64,000 nt of DNA from Straminergon stramineum (taxonomy: Eukaryota; Streptophyta; Bryopsida; Hypnales; Calliergonaceae), in NCBI GenBank assembly GCA_963920665.1, contig OY987265.1:24619001-24683000 (forward strand), in the 5' to 3' direction. Shown piece after piece: positions 1 to 10,617 of this stretch. The number at the start of each line of letters is the position of its first letter. Position 1 is the first letter of the stretch. The notes beneath the pieces were generated by a model that was not told where the DNA came from, ran no database searches, and was given only the letters and a program-made list of their open reading frames with translations. The position numbers were made by a program, and so were the translations under genes.

Positions 1-241
1 TAGATTCCCTAACTATATGTGAGGTGCTGCTGAAGCCGGCATATTCTAACTCGTTCATTACGTGAATTACAGTTTTGATTACAGCATTGAAGATTCTTCC
101 ATAACTGGAACAAAACAATCGAAATGCCTTTCTGAGAAACATTTGGAAGATCTTTGCAGATCATCCCTGTGAAAAACATGTCTCTCAAGTCACGAATCTC
201 ATAACAAACAAGGTCAACAGCAATACTAGCTGGATACTTAC

Positions 242-392
242 GTAGTAAGAGAACAGGTCCAGAAGAAGGCAAACAGAAAGACCATTGCAAAGAAAATCAA
301 GAGTTCGGCAGCTCTCTTCTTCTTGGCAGTTTCCTTCTCCTCAGCAGCTATGTCCTGCCATAGCATATCAGAGTCCGGGGTAAATAACTCAA
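242..392 (-). CDS. Single exon of an unidentified membrane protein (partial)
   Basis: On the minus strand an open exon runs from an acceptor (ggttaatag) at 393 to a strong donor (AC|GTAAGTATCC) at 241. It encodes an acidic then basic stretch (DSDMLWQDIAAEEKETAKKK, residues about 6-25) followed directly by a hydrophobic segment (LLIFFAMVFLFAFFWTCSL) long enough to span a membrane. The exon starts in phase 1 and ends in phase 2. A cytosolic charged helix running into a membrane span is seen in OSCA/CSC1-type channels among others, but I cannot assign a family. It lies downstream of the kinase gene on the same strand. It could be that gene's 3' part, though the kinase exon ends in phase 0, so at least one further exon would be needed. 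I prefer a separate gene running off the window. Confidence 0.35.
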
Positions 393-836
393 CTATTAAC
401 CAAACAACTTTCATAAATGATGTACTTCAGAACTGCATATCGGACGTCGGAATTTAGAAAACAGGAGATTCAACAACTTTCGAAATATGACGGACAGGAA
501 GGAGTTTGCCAAATTCATTTGCGACTCTCGGCCTGCTTACGGTTTCAGCAAGGTGCACTTCGCTACTACTTTCCAAAAATATTCAAGAATGGGGTGCGTT
601 CACTCCAGTCCTTCTGCCACGACAACCTAAGGGTGCTCATTTCTCAAAATTAAACAGACGACGAGATTCCATCTCAATACTTGGCAAAAGAGACTCACCA
701 TGTCGAGCAGAAAAAAACCCCTCAAACGATAGACAGAATTGCTTGACCATCCTGTCATTTTTCGCACATCTTCAAGGCTTGATGGACACAAAGAAAAATC
801 ATACATAACGAGATAGTTTGATGAATGAATGCTCAC

Positions 837-2868
837 CAAAGAAGATTTGCACCTCTTGAGTACTTCACAGATACGGGAGAACGATGGTCTGTCCTCAGGA
901 CGCCGCTCCCAACACTGCTCCACGAGTTCGATCAACTCAACTGGAAATCGATTCTCCAGCCCTAAATTTTTCCATTTTTCAGATTCACTTGGTTTCAGTG
1001 TGCCTTCAATGACCTCTCCAGCTTTACATTTGCGTTTAAAATAGGTCGGATACCCTGTCAGCACCTCGTGAGCTACACCACCGAAACTATATACGTCAAT
1101 TTTCCCAGGGTGAGCTAACCTAACATTCTCACGATCCTGCCGCCACTTCAGAAGTTCAGGAGCCGCTGATGTGGTGGTACCATCTCCACCAGGTTTGAAG
1201 GGTCGCCCGTTGTCAAAGAACTCGGCATCACCAAAATCCGTGACTTTGGCAAGGAAATGTCGACCATTTCCTAGAATCTCGAAAGTGCTTAAGACAATAT
1301 TATCCGCCTTCAGATCCCCATGTACCCACCCCTTGAGATGCAAGTGCTCCACTGCACTTGAAATTTGCAGCAACACATCAAGGCTATCCTCGCGTGAAAA
1401 GGGTGGATTAACATCCACTCTACTTTTCTCGACCGCATACCGTGTCAGACTTTCATCAAGCATTTCCATGAGTAGACTCCATTTTCCATCCTTCTCGAAA
1501 TAGCCGAAACCCCGGGTTATGTGTGGGTGCAACACCCTCTCAGCAATGACTCGTTCTTTGAATGTCATTTCAGAGACAGACTTGTTGAACGCCTTCATGG
1601 CGTAAGTGCCTTTCCGCCATGAAACCTTGTAAACAGTCGCTGCACTACCTTTCCCAAGCTGGTCATTGGCTCCATATGCTACATCAATGGCTTCTATAGT
1701 CCGGAGGGATGCCCTTTGGGCCGTAGGTCGAACAACACTGCTTTGCAATTGTGCTGCAAGGTCACACATTCCACCGTTTTCTCTCCATTCATCTACCTTG
1801 AAGAACGAACCCTTCTGACGAGCTTGGTCGATGACGGTGATGGGAATGAACCCCCTTCTATTACTACAACAAGGGGTCCTCCACAGCAATGACGATTGCA
1901 CGCTTGTCCAGTTCGATTGACGTTGCACCTTCTGCAGCCTTTCCCAGTAAGCTCTACGAGGCAGAATATTCCATCGAATTTCGATTCGAGAGGTGAGCGT
2001 GGACTGATGTCTTTCCAGCTGTTCCCAAATTGATTGACACATTGGAGTATCCCTGAAGAGTTTAGCCATTAGCCTCATTTCAGAGCTGACAGAATGAAAG
2101 AAAACGTCGGCTTCTTGAAGGGAGTCAGCAGGTTCATCCACCTTCAAGGTGATCGTCGTTATCAACCACGGATCATCACATAAACCATCGTCAATTTCAG
2201 ACTTGGAAGCAACAAGGCAGAGGTACATCATGAGTCCCAGTCGCCTTCCAGGAAAATTAGGAAACTTCTTCTCAAGCTCGGGACACATTCTCATGGAAGA
2301 TGCCTGCGCCAGCTCGAAATAGTCCATCACGACCGAGATGAAGAGACTGTTGCAGAAAAGTAGTGGAGCCTGGGAAAGTCTCTGCAACCAGTGAATGCCC
2401 CAGTTAGTACATGAATCCACTTTGATCAAAATCTATAATTCCTCTCAACACCAGAAATTCAAGAAACTGATTACTGGAGCTCAACACCATGTCCACAGGG
2501 CCTCGAACGTTAATCGTCAATGCTACAGCTCTTCACAATCTCACGGCAGCGTGGAGATCACAAATAGAATGTTCAATGTCAGTACATAAAACGCATTAGA
2601 TATCAATAATTCATAAATAGCAATGATAGTGAAACCTTTGGGCTACCTCTGAGCTATGAGCTTTGCCTACAAGAGGACGTTCCAGGAGGTTCAACGCCTG
2701 CGACAGAATCCTCGCAGCCTGGTGAACACAATGTTGGTCAAGCAGCTCACCAACTGCTCGGCTTGCCCTCGGCAAACAAACTCCTGTAAACAGGTTCCAA
2801 GATCGCTCACCAATCGGTACGTGAACCAGCAGCAACCCCAGCTGTGAATTTTGTCCACCATCATCACA
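837..2868 (-). CDS. Non-RD protein kinase gene, two exons visible (5' end not resolved)
   Basis: Two minus-strand exons, 2868-2647 and 2381-837, join in phase 0 (donor GAG|GTAGCC, acceptor ttgcag|AGA). The large exon encodes about 210 residues of unassigned helical sequence, then a complete kinase domain: glycine loop LGKGSAATVYK, beta-3 lysine in YAMK (1593-1595), catalytic loop HGDLKADN (near 1310-1325), TDFGDAEF, SAAPELL, DVYSFGGVAHEVLTGYP and the final Arg in ERRPEDRPSF. The Arg of HRD is Gly, so this is a non-RD kinase, a class often found among immune kinases. All other catalytic residues are present, so activity is likely. The domain ends near LKRCKSSL at a good donor (TTG|GTGAGC, 836), so a short 3' exon probably follows. 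Exons upstream of 2868 are unclear. An ATG at 3382-3384 with a donor after 3300 reads well but is out of phase with the next exon. Other ORFs over these exons are shadows. Confidence 0.72.
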
Positions 2869-4647
2869 CTGATACAAACAGGTTAGAACATTGTTTGTGG
2901 GAAGTACTAAGAGCTATCCATAACGCAGACCAATTCTCTAACTAATGCGCAACCCTATAATTCAAATACAATTTGATCCCCGCCTGCTTTCGTGTGAAAG
3001 ATCTACATCCCAAATCAAGATAACCTGGTAAATGAATGTGCTCAGTTTCAGATTAAATTTCTGTAAGTAATGAGACCATTTACAAGCACGTTTCCAATGT
3101 AAAAGCACGCATAAGTAATGGCCACGAGATGCGCAGCTAGTCGTTCAGTGTCGGTGCACAACACCAACCATATATTCAGCATCAAACAGCTTCAGAAACG
3201 TGAGAAGATCCCGGATCAATCACGAAAGCGACGATGTCACGATCCTACAATACCACCAAGACTAGATACGCTAAACACGCAAGGTCAGAATTGCAGTACC
3301 TGCTACGCAGATTCGAAATTCCCCGGCAGAGTGCTCCAGCGGCTTTCTGTCACTTCCTGTTAGCACACAAGGGCGAGCCATCATCGGAGGGACACCGGTA
3401 TACCTTCAACGACATGACTCCGCTGCGGCTATGGCGCCCCCACTTCTATTGTGTCCCAGCAACGCTCTCCCCAAGAAGACTAAATGGCACCCTCGAACGA
3501 TAGAGCTGCACTGTCGGTACAAAACAACGCGACGAAATGATGAGGGGCACGCGGCAATGACATTCATCCATGGGACACGCGGTGTCAGGTGAACACTGAG
3601 CAGTGAGCAGTGACTGTCGGTAAGCGACTTGGTGGGGTCATAAATTCTAGCATCCCGGTGAGTTATAGTAACAGGTTCAGAAATCAACCATCTAAGGAGA
3701 AAAACAGATCTGTGGGTTAGGGTGCATGCTGAAACATTTGAAATTAATTTTGGGTAGATAGAGAAAAGAAAGATAGATGCAAGGCAATTTTTTTTCGTAA
3801 TTTTTGACTCTGATAGAAAAAGATACAATTTTTTTGAAGGCAAACTGATGTAGGTCGCTAGTAATGCACATAGACTATAGTTATCATCAATTGAAAAGTG
3901 TCTTAGAACAAAGCAAGACAGTACTAAAGCTGATTAGAAAGGAGTTGTGGGTGTTCATGAAAGCATGTGAATGCAAACAGAGAGTGTCAAAAATGGAGCA
4001 AGGTATGTAGTAAACAAAAAAAAGATTCAATCTTCATTTTCTTTTATTGCCTTCCCTACTTTTAATTATATTTTAGTGTTGTTGCTTATTATAATCTAAA
4101 ATTTTTGTCTTGTCAATTGAAGTTCATTAATGAGTCATGAATTACACATTATGCTACTCCCAATAAGCCCTTTTTTTTTTTTTTTTTCTAACGGAGCCAA
4201 ACTAGCTCTTGTGGTAGTTATTTTCAATGCCCACATGGTGAGTACTCGCCTTTCATTCAAGAATTTTGTTGGTGATATTGAGTTGCACAGCTTATGTAAC
4301 TGGCACTATTACCTTCAAAGCGGTGAAAAACTCTGGCATTTGGTGGAAATTAAAAAATGCAGAAATGGCGAAATTGTCTTAGACACATAAGGTCTTCTGG
4401 CACTTCTAAGATTTGCAATAAGGACAGGCAGGCACCTTCATTGTGTGCTAAGGATGAATTTAGGCTCCACATCCCAAAACAAGTATAGAAGGAAGGGCAA
4501 TGCACGAATTAAAATAAAATGAAATCATAAAAAGTCATTGGAAAATAGTGTGAATAGAAACAAGGGGCCACGCAAGGGCCCATCCACTCCATAGAGAGCC
4601 CTACAACAAGCTTGGATGTAAGTCTACACTAGCTAATACCACTAAGC
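2869..4647. other. Upstream region of the kinase gene, then non-coding DNA
   Basis: 2869-3700 is GC-richer and probably holds the 5' exon(s), leader and promoter of the minus-strand kinase gene, but no exon can be fixed by phase. From 3700 the DNA becomes AT-rich, with a T homopolymer near 4170. I see no gene or clear repeat between 3850 and 4647. Confidence 0.4.
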
Positions 4648-4995
4648 TCATAGTCCATATTGTCGATCACCTCTAGTTGCCCATTCGTTGTAAGCATTGT
4701 CATAGGGAAAGTTTTCCAAAGTGAAAATTTTTTGGGAGTACATTCCAACGACGCATTCCAAATGCGTGTCCAAGGAATTTCGGAGCTTGTTCTTCAAGAA
4801 GGAAAGAGAACTGAAGCAACGCTCGTCCTCTACAGACCCCAGAACATACACAATAGCAACCTCAGCCAATTTGTAAAACTCAAGAAAGGCTTTAATCTTC
4901 CAAACTGTGCATGTGTCCAAATAACGCCAAAGATGGGTCAATGGATTCAAGTCAAATAGGGGCTCCAAGTGCTTCTTGGAATTGTTGAGCATGGC
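4648..4995 (-). pseudogene. hAT-family transposase, C-terminal dimerisation region (fragment)
   Basis: A minus-strand open stretch encodes about 115 residues ending in a stop at 4648. It contains HLEPLFDLNPLTHLWRYLD and then VEDERCFSSLSFLKNKLRNS. The second matches the hAT C-terminal dimerisation motif (S/E-x-ER-x-FS-x-L-x-x-x-K-x-x-LR-x-x-L). The upstream catalytic part is absent: sequence homologous to hAT ends where the TGTCACGACC block begins at 4996. It is therefore a transposase tail cut off by another repeat. It could also be the tail of a domesticated hAT-derived gene, but there is no sign of a complete gene. Confidence 0.6.
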
Positions 4996-6710
4996 TGTCA
5001 CGACCCTCATCACAAGGCGTGCCCGTGCCACCTTGGTGAGCAAGGGGGACATTGGGGGTGACTCCCCAAGCCTTGCATGAGGTGAGGGGGACTGGGAGTC
5101 TCGAGCAATCAGAGCATGTTAGTGCTTTGATCCGGACGAATTTGGGGGCGTGTGATACATGCTTGAAAAGGTCTTGAGAAGACGCTTGTAGCCGTCCAAA
5201 GAACACGTGATTTGGACTTGCGAGTCAAAAGTTATGGGCGTTCAAAGTTGGGGGTGTCCCGGTCGTGCCGGGAGTGTCCTGGTCTTGCTGGGAGTGTCCC
5301 GAATCTTTGGAGGGTGATAACTTTGCGAGTACTTATCCAAATGGAGCAAGTGAGTATTCCATTGGCATCTACGTGTCGTGTAAATGTTGAAAATGGGGTC
5401 GCATGTGCGATTTGGATCCCGGACCGCAAAGTTATGCCGGGTGGAAGTTTGGGAGTCCCAAATTAGCACGAATCAGGAGAAACGGGGTGGTTTTCCAAAA
5501 CCAAAGGGTGTTTGGGAGTCCCCCTTGACATACAAAGGGGGGGTCTGCCGAATCCCACAGAAAGTACTATAGGAGGGGTTGGTCTCCCTCCTCACTCCCT
5601 CTTGGAGCCTTGGTGAGTCCCGGTGACTCAAGGTTGGTGGTGTGGGGTCACCACCACTCCAAGGCATCATGGGACACTTGGATGTGTCCTATGGCACCGG
5701 TTGGGTGGAATCCCACTCTTTGCTAGGCTATGTGAGGTGTCCCGAATGGTGAGTCCCGATTAGTGACGAAGTGGAAAGTAGAAAATACACAATGAGCCTA
5801 GTATGGAGTTGGGGTGACACTCAAGGGCGATTAGGACCATGGTGAGTAGTGCCACCATGGGTCCTTGCACAATAAGATGGAAGTCCCGCCCCATGTTACC
5901 AAGTAACATGCCCCGGTGTTATGATGTGTGTGTGTGTGTGCTAGTAGTCTCGGTGACTGGGACTTAGTACAAATAGTTGGAATTGGGGACTAACATTGGA
6001 TGTGCGTGGCATGTGCAGTGTTAGAGGAGCATGACCCTTGGTGCTACTAAAGTATCAAGTGCTTGATAAGCATTGAAAGGGAACTTAAGGTAGTAAGGGG
6101 CACTAAGGGGCACGACACACATAGGGGGGGTTGATGAATACCATAGAAAGTACTATTGGAGGGGTTGGTCTCACTCCTCACTTCCTTATGGAGCCTTGGT
6201 GAGTCCTAGTGACTTAAGGTTGATGATGCAAGTTCACCACCGGCTTCAAGGCACCATAGGACACTTGTGTAGATGTCCCAAAGCACTGGTTGGATGGAGT
6301 TCTGCTCCTTGTTAGGCCATTTGCGATGTGTCCCAAGTTGTGAGTCCCGAGTAGTTTGGTATGAAATTAACAAATGTACAATGGGCCTAGTATGGAGTGG
6401 GGTGACAACCAAGGGCGTCTAGAACTATTGTGAGTAGTGTCACCATGAATCCTAGCATAGTAAGATGGAAGTTCCGCCCCAAGTCACCAAGTGATGTGCT
6501 AGGTGTCACATGTGGAGTGCATGCTAGTAGTTCCAAGGATTGGGATTTAGCAATGTAAGTTAGAAATGAAAACTAATGTTGTGGGTGCATAGCATGTGCA
6601 GTGTTAGTTTGGACCTAAGCAATAGTAGAATTGAAGCGTGGTAAATTCTATAAGCTGTAAACGGCTTCTAAAGGCTACTTGGAGTTGTAAGGTGTTACTA
6701 GGCCACGACA
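4996..6710. repeat. LTR-like block with internal tandem duplication of about 590 bp
   Basis: The block starts TGTCACGACC and ends GGCCACGACA, so it has TG...CA ends that form a short inverted repeat, as in an LTR. No clear 5-bp target duplication is seen (atggc against agtgt). Inside, two diverged copies lie head to tail: the motif AAAGTACTAT is at 5561 and again at 6147 (offset 586), and each copy ends in CACGACA (near 6112 and 6710). 5245-5300 also has short repeats of the type GGGAGTGTCC, and a (TG)n run lies near 5925-5940. No coding capacity is credible. A solo LTR with an internal duplication is my reading; a plain tandem repeat is the alternative. Confidence 0.45.
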
Positions 6711-7355
6711 AGTGTTAACATTATATTTGGTAGCCTTCATATTATTTGCCTTTCCTTCATGCACCATGCTCATTACATTAAGCCTTCACCTTTCCACTTA
6801 GCTATTGATGAAGTATTGTTGGATGGGGAATATTTCACACCAACAATTGTAAAACAAAGGCAATGACAATGCATGCTAGTGAATGTTATAGATCAATCAC
6901 TCTTTGCACTATGATTAATAGCAAGTGCATTCACATAGAAAAAAGTTGGCAAAATTTCAACTATTCCATTCTTGAAAATACTATGTAAGAACTATTGTGT
7001 AGATGAAAGATGATATGAAACAAATTTGCAGTACCCCAAATTTTTCCTTGCATTAGGAAATGGGTCCAAAATGCTTCTTTGCAACTCCTGCCAAGAGTGT
7101 TATAAAAAACTAACAAAAGCATGAAAAAATTTCAAATACTTGGCAAAATTGAAAATATTTCATTGTTTTCATGGAGATCAACCAACTTGGATTCTAAAAT
7201 TAATCACTCAACCCTGAAGCCACATTATCTGGGAAGCTCATAAAATGCTGAGAAATGAGCAAACTATCAAAGACACTAGCATTGCTCAAAGAAGTAGCAA
7301 TTGGGGAAGCCAAAGACACAAAAGAGGATAATTATTACCAATTGGTAAAATGGAG
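6711..7355. other. AT-rich intergenic DNA
   Basis: No ORF with recognisable protein features and no clear repeat structure were seen in this stretch. Confidence 0.4.
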
Positions 7356-7652
7356 TATCCATACCTTTAAGTTGGGTTGTTTGTTTTGTTTGTTTGTTAC
7401 GTTGAGATCTCTCAAACCATGCATCCCCTCACTACATGCTCAGTAGTGTCATGAAGCCCTCAGCGAGAAGGGGTGCACAAGTTTTATTTAGTGGCGTTTC
7501 AACCTATGGTGTGAAAGGTATTGAATTTCAAAGTTTTTTTGAATCAAAAAAATTAGAATATTACGTTTATTTTTATTTGAGGAGTTTAAGGAAGACTTAG
7601 CCATCACTTTTGACATCCCAATGATTATGGCGACGGCACAAGGTACACTAGT
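7356..7652 (+). mobile_element. Short non-autonomous Helitron-like element, copy 1 (diverged)
   Basis: The element begins TCCATACCTTTAAG after a host A and ends GGTACACTAG before a host T. This is the Helitron signature: 5' TC, 3' CTRR, insertion between A and T, no target duplication. About 20 bases before the end, TATGGCGACGGCAC can form a short imperfect hairpin. It is homologous along its length to 45545-45797 and to both halves of 53977-54502, sharing GTTACGTTGAGATCT and a GCCCTC..CGAG..GGGGTGCA block. It has no coding capacity. This is the most diverged of the copies. Confidence 0.5.
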
Positions 7653-8613
7653 TATATAGTATTGATTAGTGGTGTTTTTTTTGGCGATTAATCGCCAAAT
7701 CTGTCAGAATCTAACCGTTGTGAATCTATCCCTCCAAAATTTGGCATGTGTAGTGAAGCCAACACAAGGGACACTAGTCCAAAAAACAACAACTGGTATT
7801 GACATTTCATAAACAACTACATACTTGGCTACTTACAATGAATATTAATATCTGTTCGTCGTATTAGTTAATATGGAGACATGATATTTAAAGAGATTGG
7901 CATTGTAAGAGATTCTGTCTTCTTTTGATCCAGATGTTATTACAAAATGAGATATTGAGAATAGTTGCATACCATGATTGTGCAATTCATAGAACTCATC
8001 TAAATTGCTATGATACTTGAATTTCCATTTGTCCAACTAACTTGATAGTATAGAAGTTGCATCAAAGTTGTAATTAAGAGTGATTTAACTTGAATCCTTG
8101 TCTCTAGTATTTCCTCTTTGCATTGTAGTAGAGGCTCATGACTATTATTTTCCTCCATCTCTTTGGATCCAAGCCACATATGAAACTCGAAAATTGTACC
8201 TTCTAATCGAAAATACCTTGATGCAATACAATAACCTCAACTACTTAAACATTTTTTTATTATCAGATGGCTCAAAGCCAGCATTAATGGAAATTTCATA
8301 TCCACTGCAAAAATCCACTTGACTGCTCCTCCATTTGTTCCTGCAAAGAATTCTTCAAATTTTATAATTATGTGCAAAATAAGACACTATGTTCCTTGAT
8401 TGTATAAAAGGAAACATTGAGACTTCTATGAACTAAAAAATACATATCTGTCTCTACATTTTCGCAGTTTTTAATTATCATACAAAATTGAAAGCTTGAG
8501 CACATTTAAGAACTGCTAAGGATTTGTAGTATGTGTGACCAACTTCATGTTTTATGACTTTGAATCAATAAGAGAGCAGTGATTGACACTCCGGTCTTCA
8601 CTTTCTCCAATCT
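7653..8613. other. AT-rich intergenic DNA
   Basis: No gene seen. The motif ACACAAGGGACACTAGT near 7752-7768 resembles a second, isolated Helitron-like 3' end of the family described at 7356-7652. Confidence 0.3.
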
Positions 8614-10617
8614 AAGGCCCGGTTTATATTAGGCCTAGGGCCGAATGGAAGGCCAACTGGATTTGCCTTCAATCTGGCCCCAGTTTCGCCATCTGGCCCT
8701 AGGTAATGTAAAGCCCTTGAGCCAGATTCCAGAGCCTAATTATCGATTCATGTATTCTTCAATTTTTTCAATGCTCAATTAAAAAAAATGTAAAAATACA
8801 CATCTTTTCCTTTATCTTCCTTTCTTTCCTTTAAAATTTTCTTTTTTTCTTTTTTTCTTTTAATCTTTTTCCCTTATTAATTCCATTCCAAAAATAGAGA
8901 GAGAGTTTTTTTACTTTCTTTTGATCTTTTCCTTTCTATTCCTATTTATCCTATTTCAAGATGAAAAAAATGGAAGAGAGAATTTTTTCCTTTTTTTGAA
9001 ACTTTTCATTTCTCTTCCTATTTTTCTATTTGAAAAAAATATTTTTTTTAATTTAATTGAACCTTTTCCATTCTCTTTCTACTTTTGTATTTAAAAAAAA
9101 AGTCTTTTATATTCTTTTTTGGAACTTTCCCCTTTTTCTTCCTATTTTTTTTCTTCTTTTTATTTTTCAAAATCATACTTAAATGAAAGCAAACTTCATT
9201 TTTATATACATTTTTGGATTATTTGTTTATTGAATATACATTGAGCCACATTCTCTATTCTCCTATTTTTTCAACATGGTGACTGCTCAAAGGCATAATG
9301 TAAATCAATAAATGCATAAGTTAGTTTGCTCTAAAGTTGATAATGACACAAAGGTACATTTTGCTTTCTTTTGTGTACTAGGAATGTTCATTGAATGAGG
9401 TGATTACTTTTAGTGACCATTGTGTTTTCAACTTCAAAATTTAGGAACTCCTTACGCAAAGGTCCAAAAAATATGAAATGACTTGGATTAAATGCCAAAT
9501 TCAATTTTATTCCTACTACAATCTGTTGAATTTTTTTTGAAAGAGTCCAACTTCCTTGTAAAGGCAATCAAATCTTAAATAGTTGCTTGAAGAGTTGACT
9601 ACATTATTTTGGAAAAACTATTTTGGAACATAGAAATATAATATGGTATCTAAATATCATATTCTTTGGTATACATGAATTTTCTTTCAAAAGCCAACAA
9701 TAAAATAGAAAATTATGAACAATCCACTAATGGTAACTTCTTGCAAATTGGCAATTTAATTTATTTCAAATAGTTAAACAATATAAAATCTTTTTTTCAT
9801 TTAACTACTTGAAGTTAATTTCATTTCTTAAGAAATTATTAAGAAATTTAATTGGTAAGCCCACCAAGCCTTTCTTAATCATGACTTTTTTGAACTAATT
9901 AATTATTGTATCAAGAAAGATTAACAAATTACCAGAGCACCAAATTAAGAAATGCTTGGTAATTAATTTAATTTTTTAAGAAATTACCAACCCATACAAA
10001 AATTAAATTAATTACGAATCCTTATCGAGAAATCAAGAAACACTTGGTATTTAATTGAATTGAATTTGGCTGGATGAAACAACCTGAAGGCTTCTTTTTG
10101 ACTAGCCTTTTGGCTTGGCTGTTGTACCGGTTCTTTTTAATGACAGTGGGTCCTCCCATTTGTTTCAACAAAAACAAAAACAAACAAAAACTAAAAACTA
10201 AAAAAACTAAACTGAAGGCCAGACTTGCAAGGCTAAATAGGCAACCAAACACGCGGACAGGGAAGTAAGACGCACGATGGAAGTGTTTGTAAGAAAAATA
10301 TAAAAGTAAAAATAAATTTCTCAAAATCAATGGTAGAGATTTGTATGATCTAGCGGGGGAGCCCATTTCGGCCCCAATCCGGCCCTAGATGGGAGTTCGG
10401 GCCACCCAAAACCTTGTCCCAATTGCTCCCTTGGGGCCAGAAGGTTTGGTGCCAAAACCATGCCACCTAAGGTGACACATAGGATGAGTTGTAGTTCAAT
10501 CTAGCCTCAAGTATAAAGGCCTTGGGCTGGATTTGGAGAAATTGAGTGATCCTATTGGTTCAAACTTGGAGAGTTCCGGCCGGCCTTCAATCCTGCCCAA
10601 AGTAATAACCGGCCCTA
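8614..10617. mobile_element. Non-autonomous DNA element with GGCC-rich inverted ends, about 2 kb
   Basis: The left end (CTAAGGCCCGGTTTATATTA, then AGGCCTAGGGCCGAATGGAAG) and the right end read inverted (TTAGGGCCGGTTATTACTTT, then GGGCAGGATTGAAGGCC) match imperfectly over about 40 bp. GGGCC-type ends are common in plant hAT and PIF/Harbinger MITEs. The interior is pyrimidine-rich low complexity (8800-9180) and AT-rich DNA without a transposase. The last 260 bp are GC-richer with repeated GGCCC motifs. I could not identify a convincing target-site duplication, so the family is uncertain. Confidence 0.45.

Noticed and set aside
3118..3503. Plus-strand ORFs upstream of the kinase gene
   Set aside because: There are no domains, and the region is more likely the leader or promoter of the minus-strand gene.
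5212..5670. Several overlapping ORFs on both strands in the GC-rich LTR-like block
   Set aside because: Overlap on both strands, repeated GGGAGTGTCC content and lack of domains indicate repeat DNA.
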